Positions 32,749 to 42,799 of a DNA stretch of 64,000 bases are shown in pieces (position 1 is the first letter of the stretch; each line of letters starts with the position of its first letter). Position numbers and translations under genes: made by a program. The stretch spans positions 1 through 64,000 of the forward strand of contig NZ_BJWF01000005.1 in NCBI RefSeq assembly GCF_007990225.1, read 5' to 3'. Source of the DNA: Enterococcus villorum. GTDB taxonomy: Bacteria > Bacillota > Bacilli > Lactobacillales > Enterococcaceae. The notes under the pieces are model-generated. The model was given only the letters and a program-made list of their open reading frames with translations, had not been told where the DNA came from and searched no databases.

Positions 32749-33454
32749 AGCTTTCGTCTCCAGGAGTATGGGTTTCTAGCCATTTTTCTTCTGCTTCTAC
32801 TTTTTTTAAGTAACGCGGTAAAAAATTTTGGATATCCTTTGTAGGCTCGATTTTTGATCCTAACGTAGCGATTGTTATTCCATTTGGCAGATTCCATTCA
32901 AGCACATGATTTATTTTGGCTGTAGGTAGGATTTCTTCGATTTCTGTTGTAAATTTTTGAACATCTACCCCTACAAATAAAATAGGTTCCTGAAATTGTT
33001 TGAGTTGATCAAGCAGTTCAACGATTGAAATATGTACATCTTCAAGAACTGTTTCAATTTCCCCTTCTCGTTGACGATAAACACCTGCATAAACATTTTT
33101 TCTTCTGGCGTCAAATAATGGAACGATGAGTCCTTCTACATTCACACAATTGGCAGCAATTGCTTGTAAACTTGAAACACCAACAAGTTCTTTGTTCAAC
33201 GTGTAGGCCAATGTTTTTGCTGTCGTTACCCCAATTCTTAATCCAGTGTAAGAACCTGGCCCATCAGAAACTACAATTCGATCCACCTCAGTTGGTTCTA
33301 GTTCTATTGCTTGAAACAATTGTTCAATCGCTGGCATTAAGCTGACGCTATGATTTTTCTTTTTATTGATTTGAATTTGTCCTAAAATATTGCCATCCTC
33401 AGTTATGCCGACTGCTAAGGTTTGATTGGCTGTGTCTATCCCTAAAGTAATCAT
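32732..33454 (-). CDS. tsaB: tRNA t6A biosynthesis subunit TsaB
   Basis: 240 residues, a TsaD-like actin-fold protein without its own metal site. Marks: ITLGIDTANQTLAVGI and VVSDGPGSYTGLRIGVTTAKTLAYTL. It scaffolds TsaD in the t6A complex. It is first in the operon; its 3' end overlaps the next gene by 17 bases. Confidence 0.96.
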   Translation of the reverse strand: MITLGIDTANQTLAVGITEDGNILGQIQINKKKNHSVSLMPAIEQLFQAIELEPTEVDRIVVSDGPGSYTGLRIGVTTAKTLAYTLNKELVGVSSLQAIAANCVNVEGLIVPLFDARRKNVYAGVYRQREGEIETVLEDVHISIVELLDQLKQFQEPILFVGVDVQKFTTEIEEILPTAKINHVLEWNLPNGITIATLGSKIEPTKDIQNFLPRYLKKVEAEEKWLETHTPGDESYVEKI

Positions 33455-33542
33455 TTAGATGTATCCTTTCTATTAACTTCTATCGCTTTATATTGTAGCA
33501 TACTTCTTACGAAGAAAAAGAAATTTCATTTTAGTAAAAAAG

Positions 33543-33575
33543 AAAAAAAAGTTGCCAATTGCCACAACTTTTTTC
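33543..33575 (-). terminator. Terminator after galR
   Basis: AAAAGTTG pairs with CAACTTTT over a 10-base loop with long A and T tracts; it ends the galE-galT-galR transcript. Confidence 0.8.
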
Positions 33576-33600
33576 TCAAATCGTATTTACAAAAAAATTT

Positions 33601-34593
<993 letters not shown>

Positions 34594-34620
34594 CTACCTT
34601 TATTCGTCGATTTTTGAACA

Positions 34621-36105
34621 CTAAAGCGTTTCTGTAAAGCGTTGGAAAGCCATTTGACCTTTTTCATCTCGTTTAAAAACGCCTGCATCTTCTAACACAC
34701 GAGCAAATACTTTCCCTACTGCCTGATAAAGAATATCCGAAACATTCTCTTGTGACACATTTGGATTCTCAGCCTTCAATTGACTGGCCCATTCTATATG
34801 ATAGGCTGCGACATTATTTTCTTTTCCCAATAAATAATTTTCGACTTCAGTGAGTTCAGATTTCAATCTTGGGGGTAAAACAGCCAATCCCATCACTTCA
34901 ATCAAACCAATATTTTCTTTTTTTATATGCTGAATGTCTCGATGAGGATGAAATATTCCTTCCGGATGCTCTTTAGAAACATTGTTATCACGCAAAACTA
35001 AATCAAGTTCAAAATAATTTTCTTTCTTTCTTGCGATTGGCGTAATTGTATGATGAGAAGTACCATCTGCTGAATATGCCAAAACGTCAACTGTTGGATC
35101 TGAATAATTTTTCCATTTGTCTAATACACTAGTTGCTGCGGCAATTAAAAGGTCTTTGTCAGTCGCTTGTAAACGAATGACAGACACCGGCCACTTCAAA
35201 ATCCCCGCAATCACTTGAGGGTAATCGGATAATTTTATTAACCGCTCAATTGGTGCCTTCGCCATTGGAAATTCATGTCTTCCTGCTTGGTAGTGGTCAT
35301 GTGAAAGAATGGACCCACCAACAATCGGCAAATCTGCATTGGAACCAACAAAATAATGTGGTAAAACTTCAGTAATTTTAAGCAAACGAGCAAATGTTTC
35401 TTTTGTGATCTTCATTGGACGATGCTCTTCTGACAAAATGATCGAATGCTCATTATAATAAGCATAAGGGGAATACTGGAATCCCCAACTTTCACCGTCT
35501 AAATTCATTCTTATGATTCGATGGTTGGTTCTCGCTGGATAATTCAAGCGTCCTTTATAACCTTCATTTGTTAGACAAAGCATACATTTTGGGTAATCTA
35601 CATTTTCTATTTTACGTTGTGCAATGATTTGTTTTGGATCTTTTTCAGGTTTGGATAAATTGATTGTGATCTCCAGTTCTCCATATTCAGAAAGGTACGT
35701 ATACTTAATATTTTTAGCAATTGCCCTCGTTTTAATGTAGTCATTTCTTTGACTTAGCTGATAAAAATATTCTGTTGCTTCTTCTGGACTATTGGCGTAG
35801 TGTTGGGCAAAAAAGGCATTAACAACAGATGGTGGTGGCGTTAAAAAGTCCATCAATTGTGCTTCAAACATTTCTTTTTCTGCTATTGAACTAGAAATCA
35901 CTTCATTTTTCTGTGCTTGTTCTACTAAACGGTCTAGCAAATCCAGCGAGCTTTCTTGAACTGGTCTTACATCAGTAGTCTCTAATGCATCTTCACCAAT
36001 CATCCCAAGAATTTTATTCTGTAAATAGATTCGATCCATTTCCATCCAGCCACCCGCTTCAATTGCTAACGTCGTAAAATCGCAAATTGTTTGACTGATT
36101 GTCAT
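34621..36105 (-). CDS. galT: UDP-glucose-hexose-1-phosphate uridylyltransferase, class II
   Basis: 494 residues, the long Firmicutes type of GalT. It exchanges UMP between UDP-glucose and galactose-1-phosphate in the Leloir pathway. Marks: CMLCLTNEGYKGRLNYPARTNH, WGFQYSPYAYYNEHSIILSEEH and GGSILSHDHYQAGRHEFPM. It lies 6 bases after galE. No galK is in the window; galactokinase and the mutarotase must lie elsewhere. Confidence 0.95.
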   Translation of the reverse strand: MTISQTICDFTTLAIEAGGWMEMDRIYLQNKILGMIGEDALETTDVRPVQESSLDLLDRLVEQAQKNEVISSSIAEKEMFEAQLMDFLTPPPSVVNAFFAQHYANSPEEATEYFYQLSQRNDYIKTRAIAKNIKYTYLSEYGELEITINLSKPEKDPKQIIAQRKIENVDYPKCMLCLTNEGYKGRLNYPARTNHRIIRMNLDGESWGFQYSPYAYYNEHSIILSEEHRPMKITKETFARLLKITEVLPHYFVGSNADLPIVGGSILSHDHYQAGRHEFPMAKAPIERLIKLSDYPQVIAGILKWPVSVIRLQATDKDLLIAAATSVLDKWKNYSDPTVDVLAYSADGTSHHTITPIARKKENYFELDLVLRDNNVSKEHPEGIFHPHRDIQHIKKENIGLIEVMGLAVLPPRLKSELTEVENYLLGKENNVAAYHIEWASQLKAENPNVSQENVSDILYQAVGKVFARVLEDAGVFKRDEKGQMAFQRFTETL

Positions 36106-36111
36106 CTTTTT

Positions 36112-37101
36112 CTACTCCTCATAGCCATGTGGGTGACTTACATGCCAATCCCAGGCCGTCTTAATAATGTCATTTATGTTTGTATATTTCGGTTGCCAAC
36201 CCAAAATTTCTTTGGCTTTGTCACTGGAAGCGACTAAACGACTAGGGTCACCTGCTCTTCGAGGAGCCACCTTGGCAGGAATATCTCGACCGGTTACTTT
36301 TCTGGCAGCTTCTAGCATTTCTTTCACTGAATACCCTTTATTACTTCCTAAATTGAAAAAATCACTCTCATTTCCTGCCTTTAGATATTCTAAAGCTAAG
36401 ATATGCGCAACGGCCAAATCTTCTACCTGCACATAGTCTCTAATACAGGTACCATCTGGGGTATCGTAATCATCTCCATAAATCGATAAGAAATCACGTT
36501 GCTTTAGAGCGACTTGTAGAATAATAGGAACTAAATGTGTTTCCGGTGTATGATCTTCACCGATCGAAGCATCCGATTTTGCTCCAGCTACATTAAAATA
36601 GCGCAATGCCACATAACGCATATTATAAGCTTGATCGCACCATTTCATCATTTTTTCCATCATTAACTTGCTTTCACCGTATGGATTTTTAGGATTGGTC
36701 GGTGTTTTTTCAGTGATTGGTGATACTTCGGGTTCTCCATAAGTAGCCGCTGTTGAAGAAAAAACTATATTTTTTACTTTAAATTCATGCATCACTTCTA
36801 ATAAGATTTGCATGCCATATACGTTATTATTAAAATAATCTAGTGGCTTTTCAACTGATTCCCCTACTAACGAACTTGCTGCAAAATGTAGCACACCTTC
36901 AATGTCTTCTTTTTCAAATACGGATCTTAAAAAAGTTTTATCGCGAATATCGCCTTTATAAAATTGTGCTTGTGGGTGCACAGCTGCTTGGTGGCCAGTC
37001 AATAAATTATCTACTACCGCTACTTTATAGCCTTGATTGACCAATTGATCTACCGCATGAGAACCAATATAACCAGCACCACCTAATACTAAAATTGTCA
37101 T
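36112..37101 (-). CDS. galE: UDP-glucose 4-epimerase
   Basis: 329 residues of the extended SDR family. NAD binds at [16 protein letters not shown], catalysis uses the Ser-Thr and Tyr-Lys elements in [13 protein letters not shown] and [11 protein letters not shown], and RYFNVAGA follows. It interconverts UDP-galactose and UDP-glucose for galactose use and polysaccharide precursors. First gene of galE-galT-galR. Confidence 0.96.
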   Translation of the reverse strand: MTILVLGGAGYIGSHAVDQLVNQGYKVAVVDNLLTGHQAAVHPQAQFYKGDIRDKTFLRSVFEKEDIEGVLHFAASSLVGESVEKPLDYFNNNVYGMQILLEVMHEFKVKNIVFSSTAATYGEPEVSPITEKTPTNPKNPYGESKLMMEKMMKWCDQAYNMRYVALRYFNVAGAKSDASIGEDHTPETHLVPIILQVALKQRDFLSIYGDDYDTPDGTCIRDYVQVEDLAVAHILALEYLKAGNESDFFNLGSNKGYSVKEMLEAARKVTGRDIPAKVAPRRAGDPSRLVASSDKAKEILGWQPKYTNINDIIKTAWDWHVSHPHGYEE

Positions 37102-37189
37102 AGAATCTCTCCTTACTTTTATAAAAACATCAAGAAAAACTTCTTTCGATGTGTTTTTTAATCGTTTAATTGATACTATTGCTATCTTA

Positions 37190-37223
37190 ATTTAGTAAAT
37201 TTATAATAAAACATTTAGTAAAT
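37190..37223. promoter_or_regulatory. Two candidate GalR operators before galE
   Basis: Two identical ATTTAGTAAAT sites at 37190-37200 and 37213-37223, each symmetric about the central G, 23 bases apart. The spacing of about two helical turns would let two LacI-type dimers bind on one face. Confidence 0.55.
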
Positions 37224-37330
37224 ATTTTCAAGTGTTATTTGAAATGGTTTCCAATGGTAAACGTCAGACTAGCCTTTTTTTTCAATTTGTTACATAATAG
37301 ATATAACAACTAATAAATGAGGTGGATTCA

Positions 37331-37498
37331 ATGAAAAAATTTGTGTCTGGTATTTTAGTCGGCAGCCTTGCTACAGCAGCGGCAGTTGCTGGGCTAGTGG
37401 CTTCAGTTAAAAAAACGGTCATCGATCCAATTGACGAAAAAGAAGCGATGATTGAAGAAAATCGTAAAAAAGCCATGCGTAAACGTGTTTCACGCTAA
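37331..37498 (+). CDS. Small DUF3042 protein
   Basis: 55 residues with AGGTGG upstream. The N-terminal hydrophobic helix (VSGILVGSLATAAAVAGLVAS) is followed by KKTVIDPIDEKEAMIEENRKKAMRKRVSR. That helix plus charged tail pattern is the DUF3042 family found in Lactobacillales. It looks like a single-pass membrane peptide with a cytoplasmic basic end. Function unknown to me. It is a monocistronic unit closed by a strong terminator. Confidence 0.85.
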   Translation: MKKFVSGILVGSLATAAAVAGLVASVKKTVIDPIDEKEAMIEENRKKAMRKRVSR

Positions 37499-37535
37499 GT
37501 GAATAAATCTGGTTATGCCAGAAATAGTCAATTAT

Positions 37536-37597
37536 AAAAAAGAAACCAGAGAATAGGAAAGTAGGAGTTACCCTTTCCATATTCTCTGGTTTCTTTT
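37536..37597. terminator. Bidirectional terminator after the DUF3042 gene
   Basis: AGAAACCAGAGAATA pairs almost perfectly with TATTCTCTGGTTTCT, extended by GGAAAG/CTTTCC, with A and T tracts. It serves both the small gene and the FAD-binding gene. Confidence 0.85.
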
Positions 37598-37638
37598 GAT
37601 TGAAAAGTTCAAGTGATTTGAAATCTCTTCTATTTATT

Positions 37639-39462
37639 TCATTTTTTCTTCGGGTTTTCACTTGCTAAAATACGTTGGGCAATTTTATCGATTTGTCTTA
37701 AATTCCATGCGTCAGTATACGGTCTTGAAACAGTAGCGGTCAACCAGTCCACTCCTTCTACCGGGATGCCTATACAATATAGATTTTCTTCCAATTCACC
37801 TTGCTCGTTTCGTACTTGACTGGTAGCCAATTCTATATCAATTGCTCCAGTCTCGTACTTTTGTGTTTTATCTAAATAAGTAAATGAACGCACAAGGTGA
37901 TTTCGTTTTAAACTTTGTAATGCCGGATTTTTCGTATGTTGCAAATTCGTATGAGGCAACCTCGCTTCAATCAAATATCGACTTTTAATCTCTCTGTGTT
38001 CTTCTTCTACTTTAAAATAGCCATCTTGCATTTGAATTTCTATGGGAGGCTCAACAAGGTGAAAAATCCCTGCATCAATTAAAGCTGCTAATTCTTTTGT
38101 ACGAATCAGAGGTGGTCCAATCGTAAGAAAAGCATTTAAATGCGTAAACCATCCCCATAATAACTCTTTATACTCTTTTGCAGTAAAAATACCCCATTCA
38201 ATGGCTAGATGAACTGGATTTCGCCAATCTTTTAAAGCATCAAAAGCCGATATGATTGCTCCCGTACAATTGCCTTTTGCTGATTCCTTTATTTGATAGG
38301 CAATAAACCTTTGACTTTCTTTCTGAAAGGATCCTGTGCATTTACTTAACGGTGACTCGAAAAATTCCCAAGACCATTGATAAGGCAATAATTCAGGGTA
38401 TTTTTTTTGCCAACTTGTTTGCTCATTGAGAAGAAAATCCTGTTCAAAGGTGAGTGTTGAAATAGCAAATTGTTTTTCTTCGATGAGTTTTTTATAGTAA
38501 AACAACTCAACGTCCTTTTTTAACAATTCAAAAAATTTTTCTCCTGTTAACTGATTCTCTTGATGAAGTTTTTCTAAATTTTCTTTTGTTATCAACCTTG
38601 GAATCGCCATTGCACCACCTTGTTTTTCGTTTCGCCCACGAGGAAAATAAGGCAACCCTTTTTTCGAGCCACAATAAACGATGGGTTCGTTACCAGATGG
38701 ATGATATACAAGTCTTTCTCCTTGTTTTTGAAATTCTCCTCCTCGAGACACAGTGAATAAACCAACGTAATCAAAAAAGCTAAGACCTAATCCTCTCAGA
38801 ATGATTGTTTCTTTCGGTGGAATTTCCTCTACAGGAACCTCGGCGGGATTTGCAGGAGGCTGATAAAATAATCCTTCTTTTTTAGCATACTGATAAAGAT
38901 TTTTTTCTTCTCTCACTAATTCATTTTCCCAATAGCCACTAGCAACCACTAATTTATCCACTTGTTGTTGCTTACTTTTTGTTCTTAAATAAAAAGTCTC
39001 TTCTACTTTATCGATTTCATGAACGAGTGAATGAATAAAGGTGATATGAGGTACTATTTTTTTCAATTGATCATAAAACCAACGTTGGTACAATCCATAA
39101 AAACAACGTGTGGATGGTTCATTTGCTTGTAAATGCTTTGCTTCTGATAAAAAAAAGGTCTTATTTAAAAGTTCTTGTTTTTCTATATACTCGCTTGCTT
39201 CTGTTTTACTCCATTGATATAGATTAGGTCCTAAAAAAATTTCTCCGCCACTAGATAATGTTTCATCTGTAAATAATGTGACTTGTTGAGAGACTGAATT
39301 CATCAAGAGTTCAGTGGACTGATCCACTCGCCAAACACGACCACCCGGCCCATAAGGATCAAACAAATAGATGTGTAAATCTGCTTTTTTATGACTGTTT
39401 CTAAGTAAACGTTCTACTACGCTTAAGCCTCTTGGTCCGGCTCCGATAATACCGATATTCAT
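37639..39462 (-). CDS. FAD/NAD(P)-binding oxidoreductase, FAD_NAD_binding_9 type
   Basis: 607 residues. It starts with a Rossmann GxGxxG element, MNIGIIGAGPRGLSVVERLL, and continues with FDPYGPGGRVWRVDQS and LMNSVSQQVTLF. That pattern is characteristic of the large cytoplasmic FAD/NAD(P)-binding family (PF13454). An internal dinucleotide segment is DKLVVASGYWEN. Substrate and pathway are unknown; related proteins are annotated only as oxidoreductases. It is transcribed alone between two terminators. Confidence 0.85.
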   Translation of the reverse strand: MNIGIIGAGPRGLSVVERLLRNSHKKADLHIYLFDPYGPGGRVWRVDQSTELLMNSVSQQVTLFTDETLSSGGEIFLGPNLYQWSKTEASEYIEKQELLNKTFFLSEAKHLQANEPSTRCFYGLYQRWFYDQLKKIVPHITFIHSLVHEIDKVEETFYLRTKSKQQQVDKLVVASGYWENELVREEKNLYQYAKKEGLFYQPPANPAEVPVEEIPPKETIILRGLGLSFFDYVGLFTVSRGGEFQKQGERLVYHPSGNEPIVYCGSKKGLPYFPRGRNEKQGGAMAIPRLITKENLEKLHQENQLTGEKFFELLKKDVELFYYKKLIEEKQFAISTLTFEQDFLLNEQTSWQKKYPELLPYQWSWEFFESPLSKCTGSFQKESQRFIAYQIKESAKGNCTGAIISAFDALKDWRNPVHLAIEWGIFTAKEYKELLWGWFTHLNAFLTIGPPLIRTKELAALIDAGIFHLVEPPIEIQMQDGYFKVEEEHREIKSRYLIEARLPHTNLQHTKNPALQSLKRNHLVRSFTYLDKTQKYETGAIDIELATSQVRNEQGELEENLYCIGIPVEGVDWLTATVSRPYTDAWNLRQIDKIAQRILASENPKKK

Positions 39463-39762
39463 TTTTCGATCCTCCTTTGATGAATCCTTTTTAATATAGA
39501 TGTTTGACTTAACTGTTCTTTTCTTGCGGAGTATTTGTAGCTCACTGGAGTAATCCGCTATTTTTGAAAAAGAAGAATAGAATGAAGTGATGGGATTTGT
39601 TTCTTAAATCTACTTCAAGAAAGACACTCTTTCTCCTAACAGACAAAAAAGTCTTTATCTTTGAAAAGCTTGCTCGCTATCCTAGTGTAACTTATTTTCT
39701 CCGTTTTCTACCTTTTCTTTGATCATAGCATAAATTAGCTCATTCACCATTTAATATGACGC
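39463..39762. other. Gap upstream of the FAD-binding gene
   Basis: 300 bases between the FAD-binding gene start and the rhodanese terminator. It should hold the promoter of the former, but no consensus -35/-10 pair stands out and no coding frame is convincing. Confidence 0.4.
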
Positions 39763-39798
39763 AAAAAAACAGTGCAAAATTTTCCTTGCACTGTTTTT
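39763..39798 (-). terminator. Terminator after the rhodanese-fold gene
   Basis: AAAAACAGTGCAA pairs with TTGCACTGTTTTT over an 8-base loop, with T tract on the minus strand; 8 bases after the stop codon. Confidence 0.88.
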
Positions 39799-39805
39799 GT
39801 TTCTC

Positions 39806-40201
39806 TTATACTCTTTTACTTTTCACTTTACCTGACCAGCTATCGTAACCGCCTTTTAATATATAAATATCTTTATATCCAGCTTTTCTTAATTTGTTCG
39901 CCGTACGGATACTTAGACTTTTCTTGTGATCATAGATGTAGACAGGTTGATCTTTACGAATGGATCCTAATGAATCTTTTAAGACTGTATAAGGGATATT
40001 TCTTGCTCCTAAAATATGACCTGCATTAAACACATCTTTTTCACGAACATCAATTACTTGTGCTTTTCTCATACCTTCGCGAAAGGCTTCTTCTTCTAGT
40101 GTTTTTGCAGAACGTTTTGCCATTACTCGTAAATAAACTTCCCAAAATACGATAGCAAGAACGATCAAGAGCAAAATGATATTAATTACCCATAAAACCA
40201 T
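39806..40201 (-). CDS. Membrane-anchored rhodanese-fold protein lacking the catalytic Cys
   Basis: 131 residues. An N-terminal membrane segment (WVINIILLLIVLAIVFWEVYL) leads to a rhodanese domain with IDVREKDVFNAGHILGARNIPY and KAGYKDIYILKGGYDSW. In active rhodaneses a Cys opens the six-residue loop after the VxxYC position; here that stretch reads VYIYDHKKSLS, with Asp instead of Cys. Sulphur transfer is therefore unlikely, and a binding or scaffold role is more plausible. The neighbour is glucokinase. Confidence 0.88.
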   Translation of the reverse strand: MVLWVINIILLLIVLAIVFWEVYLRVMAKRSAKTLEEEAFREGMRKAQVIDVREKDVFNAGHILGARNIPYTVLKDSLGSIRKDQPVYIYDHKKSLSIRTANKLRKAGYKDIYILKGGYDSWSGKVKSKRV

Positions 40202-40215
40202 GCTTTTCCTCCACT

Positions 40216-41181
40216 TTATTCAGCATATTTTAAAGCTAATGAAGCAGCACCAATAACACCAGCTTCATTACCTAATTCTGCTAATTTAATTTTCGTTGAT
40301 TCTTTTACTTGAGGGAATGTGAATTGGTTGAAATATTTTTCAACACGGCTACGCAAAAATTCACCAGCAGCAGAAACGCCGCCCCCTAAAACGATACTTG
40401 ACGGATTCATCGTATTCCCCAAATTTCCACAAGCTAAACCTAAGTAGAAGCAAACACGATCTACGACGATCAAACCAAACGGATCATCGGCTTGCGCAAA
40501 TTCGAAAATATCTTTACTTGTTACTTCTTCTCCATTATCAAGCATTGCTTTTAGTTTTGAATCGCCCGCATATTCTTCTGATAAGAAACGTGCTAAGCGA
40601 ACCACGCCAGTAGCACTTGAGACAGTTTCTAGACAGCCACGCTTGCCACATGTACATTCAAAACCTTCAGGATCAACCGTGATATGCCCGATTTCGCCAC
40701 CTGCACCAGCGACACCATGAATTAAATTTCCAGCAGCGACGATCCCTCCGCCAACACCTGTTCCTAATGTGACAAAAATAACATCAGGATCGTTATCTCC
40801 AGCACCTTTCCAACGCTCACCTAATGCTGCTACATTGGCGTCATTATCGATGGCAAATTTGATTCCTGTGCCTTCTTCAATTTGTTTTTTGACGTATTGA
40901 AGTTCTGTCCAGTTTAAATTATAGGCACCGATGACTGTACCTGCTTCACTATCGACGCTTCCTGGTGTTCCCATACCGATTCCAATGAAATTTTCGGCTT
41001 TCATATTATATAGGTTTAATCGATGATTGATTGATTCAATGATTTCAGGGATAATATGTTTCCCATCATCCAATATATTGGTATCGATACTCCATTTTTG
41101 TTGAATTTCTCCTTCGGGTGTTAAAATTGCAAATTTTGCTGTTGTCCCACCTAAATCAATCCCAATAATTTTTTTGTCCAT
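40216..41181 (-). CDS. glk: Glucokinase, ROK family
   Basis: 321 residues from ATG 41181 (MDKKIIGIDLGGTTAKFAIL), with GGAAA 7-8 bases upstream; the open frame extends further but only as overlap with yqgQ. ATP-dependent glucose phosphorylation. ROK marks: IDLGGTTAKFA, GIGMGTPGSVD, LGTGVGGGIV, and the zinc motif CTCGKRGCLE. The start shares one base with the yqgQ stop (TGATG), a tight translational coupling. Confidence 0.95.
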   Translation of the reverse strand: MDKKIIGIDLGGTTAKFAILTPEGEIQQKWSIDTNILDDGKHIIPEIIESINHRLNLYNMKAENFIGIGMGTPGSVDSEAGTVIGAYNLNWTELQYVKKQIEEGTGIKFAIDNDANVAALGERWKGAGDNDPDVIFVTLGTGVGGGIVAAGNLIHGVAGAGGEIGHITVDPEGFECTCGKRGCLETVSSATGVVRLARFLSEEYAGDSKLKAMLDNGEEVTSKDIFEFAQADDPFGLIVVDRVCFYLGLACGNLGNTMNPSSIVLGGGVSAAGEFLRSRVEKYFNQFTFPQVKESTKIKLAELGNEAGVIGAASLALKYAE

Positions 41182-41393
41182 CACAAGTTTCCTTTCTTTC
41201 GGCTTTCTTCCACTCGGTGCTCTCTTTTTAGTATACGCCACGCTGTCATGTAGGTATGATGATCAATCAAGCGACTCTCATAAAGATTTCTTAATTCGAT
41301 CGTCATTAATTCAATGTCATAGATACGTGACCCAACATAGACAAAGATGCCAAATCGTTTAAACAGTTGCTGTACGTCATATAAGCTCTCCAT
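41181..41393 (-). CDS. yqgQ: YqgQ (DUF910) small protein
   Basis: 70 residues. It matches the YqgQ family of Firmicutes (LYDVQQLFKRFGIFVYVGSR, then the helical second half). The gene lies directly upstream of glucokinase (yqgR) as in Bacillus yqgQ-yqgR. A small helical RNA-binding-like fold has been described for the family; its role is not established. Confidence 0.88.
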   Translation of the reverse strand: MESLYDVQQLFKRFGIFVYVGSRIYDIELMTIELRNLYESRLIDHHTYMTAWRILKREHRVEESRKKGNL

Positions 41394-41413
41394 CTCTAAG
41401 CACTTCCTTCACA

Positions 41414-42112
41414 TTATACAAGTAATCCATAGTTTTTTAAACCCAATAAAACACATATTATCAAAAGAAATCCAAAAACAAGAGCGGAAAGGATCTTTTG
41501 ATGAATCGAATAATTTGTTACTTTTTGTGGTAGACCTAAAAGATTCCCTAATAACAATCCCCCGATAATTCCACCTAGATGTCCCCAGATATCTACAGAG
41601 GTATCCAGTAAACCAAAAATAAAGCTCAGACCAATAAATAACATATAGTGCCTTATCATTTGTTGTATTTGATAGTTATTTTTAAAATGATAGCCTAAAA
41701 TAAATAAGGCTCCAAACAACCCAAATAAAGAAGTGCTTGCTCCACCTGACAGTACACCTACATTATTAAAAGCAAAACTTGTCGCATTTCCTAGTATTCC
41801 ACTGAAAAGATAAATGAGCAAAAAGCGCCAATGTCCATACAGCGTTTCAATTTGTTCACCCATAAAATACAAAATCAAGGAATTCATCACAAAATGCATC
41901 AATCCAAAATGGATAAAGATCGGTGTAACGAAACGCCACCATTCATTCATGTAAGCAATTGACGGACCAAACATTCCTAGATAAGACGGAATATTTAAAA
42001 ATGGGAATAATTCAATCATTACAAAAACGATGGTTTGAATGGCTAGAAAAAAATAAGTTAAGATAGGACGCCTTAACCAAGCATTTAATTTTATTTTCTG
42101 TTGATAGTTCAT
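41414..42112 (-). CDS. gluP: Rhomboid intramembrane serine protease
   Basis: 232 residues from ATG 42112 (MNYQQKIKLNAWLRRP), with AAGGAGGG just upstream; an earlier start is untypical. About six membrane segments. Catalytic Ser lies in SGGASTSLFGLFGA and catalytic His in DIWGHLGGIIGG; HFGLMHFVMNSL supplies the first rhomboid His/Asn motif. It is the counterpart of Bacillus GluP (yqgP), and the order with yqgQ and the cyclo-ligase (yqgN) is the same as in Bacillus. Confidence 0.92.
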   Translation of the reverse strand: MNYQQKIKLNAWLRRPILTYFFLAIQTIVFVMIELFPFLNIPSYLGMFGPSIAYMNEWWRFVTPIFIHFGLMHFVMNSLILYFMGEQIETLYGHWRFLLIYLFSGILGNATSFAFNNVGVLSGGASTSLFGLFGALFILGYHFKNNYQIQQMIRHYMLFIGLSFIFGLLDTSVDIWGHLGGIIGGLLLGNLLGLPQKVTNYSIHQKILSALVFGFLLIICVLLGLKNYGLLV

Positions 42113-42125
42113 GAAACCCTCCTTC

Positions 42126-42671
42126 TTATTGATCGATAAATAACTGTTGAATTTTTTTATCGAAACTTTCTGGTACCCATTGATCATTCAATTGTTCTTG
42201 AAAAACCAGGCTACAGGTTTGGTTGTTATAATTGGCTAAATAGCGATCATAGTATCCACCACCAAAACCAATGCGATAGCCTAGTGGATGATAGACAAGT
42301 CCTGGAACGAGCAGTAAATCAATGTTATCTGGAGCAAAAAAACGATCAGAAATTGGCTCGAAAACACCAAATTTCGTTTTTTCAAATTTTGTTGTCCCAT
42401 CAACTTGAAAAAATTTCATTTGCCTATTTGGACCTGTTTTGGGAACCAGTACCGTCTTTTTCTCTTTCCATGCGACTTCAATGATCGGCTTTGTCGCTAC
42501 TTCTATTTCATTAGATATGGTCAACCCAATGACATGGGCATGTTTCCATTCATCACTTTGAAATAATTTCTGATAAAGTTTACGTTCTTTTTCTTGTTTA
42601 TGCCCGCTAGTAGCAATTTTTTTTAATTCTTGTATCCCAAGCTCTCTTAAGCTCTTCTTTGTATATTCCAA
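42126..42671 (-). CDS. 5-formyltetrahydrofolate cyclo-ligase
   Basis: 181 residues. It turns 5-formyl-THF into 5,10-methenyl-THF. Marks: KTVLVPKTGPNRQMKF and the ATP-loop GFGGGYYDRYLA near residue 135. The start is TTG at 42671 with a GTGAGG site 8 bases before it. Homologous to Bacillus yqgN. It is first in the cyclo-ligase-rhomboid-yqgQ-glk-rhodanese string, with gaps of about 13-20 bases. Confidence 0.93.
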   Translation of the reverse strand: MEYTKKSLRELGIQELKKIATSGHKQEKERKLYQKLFQSDEWKHAHVIGLTISNEIEVATKPIIEVAWKEKKTVLVPKTGPNRQMKFFQVDGTTKFEKTKFGVFEPISDRFFAPDNIDLLLVPGLVYHPLGYRIGFGGGYYDRYLANYNNQTCSLVFQEQLNDQWVPESFDKKIQQLFIDQ

Positions 42672-42756
42672 ACTAAAGCCTCACCCCTCAGTAAAATGGT
42701 AGCGGAAAATGATAAAAATAGCAATTTAACTTTTTAAATAAATGACTTTTTTATAA

Positions 42757-42788
42757 AAAAGAAGACGTCTCTAAAAAAGAGTCGTCTT
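42757..42788 (-). terminator. Terminator after the iron-transporter operon
   Basis: AAGACGACTCT pairs with AGAGACGTCTT, with T tract on the minus strand, just past the last permease gene. Confidence 0.8.
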
Positions 42789-42799
42789 GTTACTTCCTT

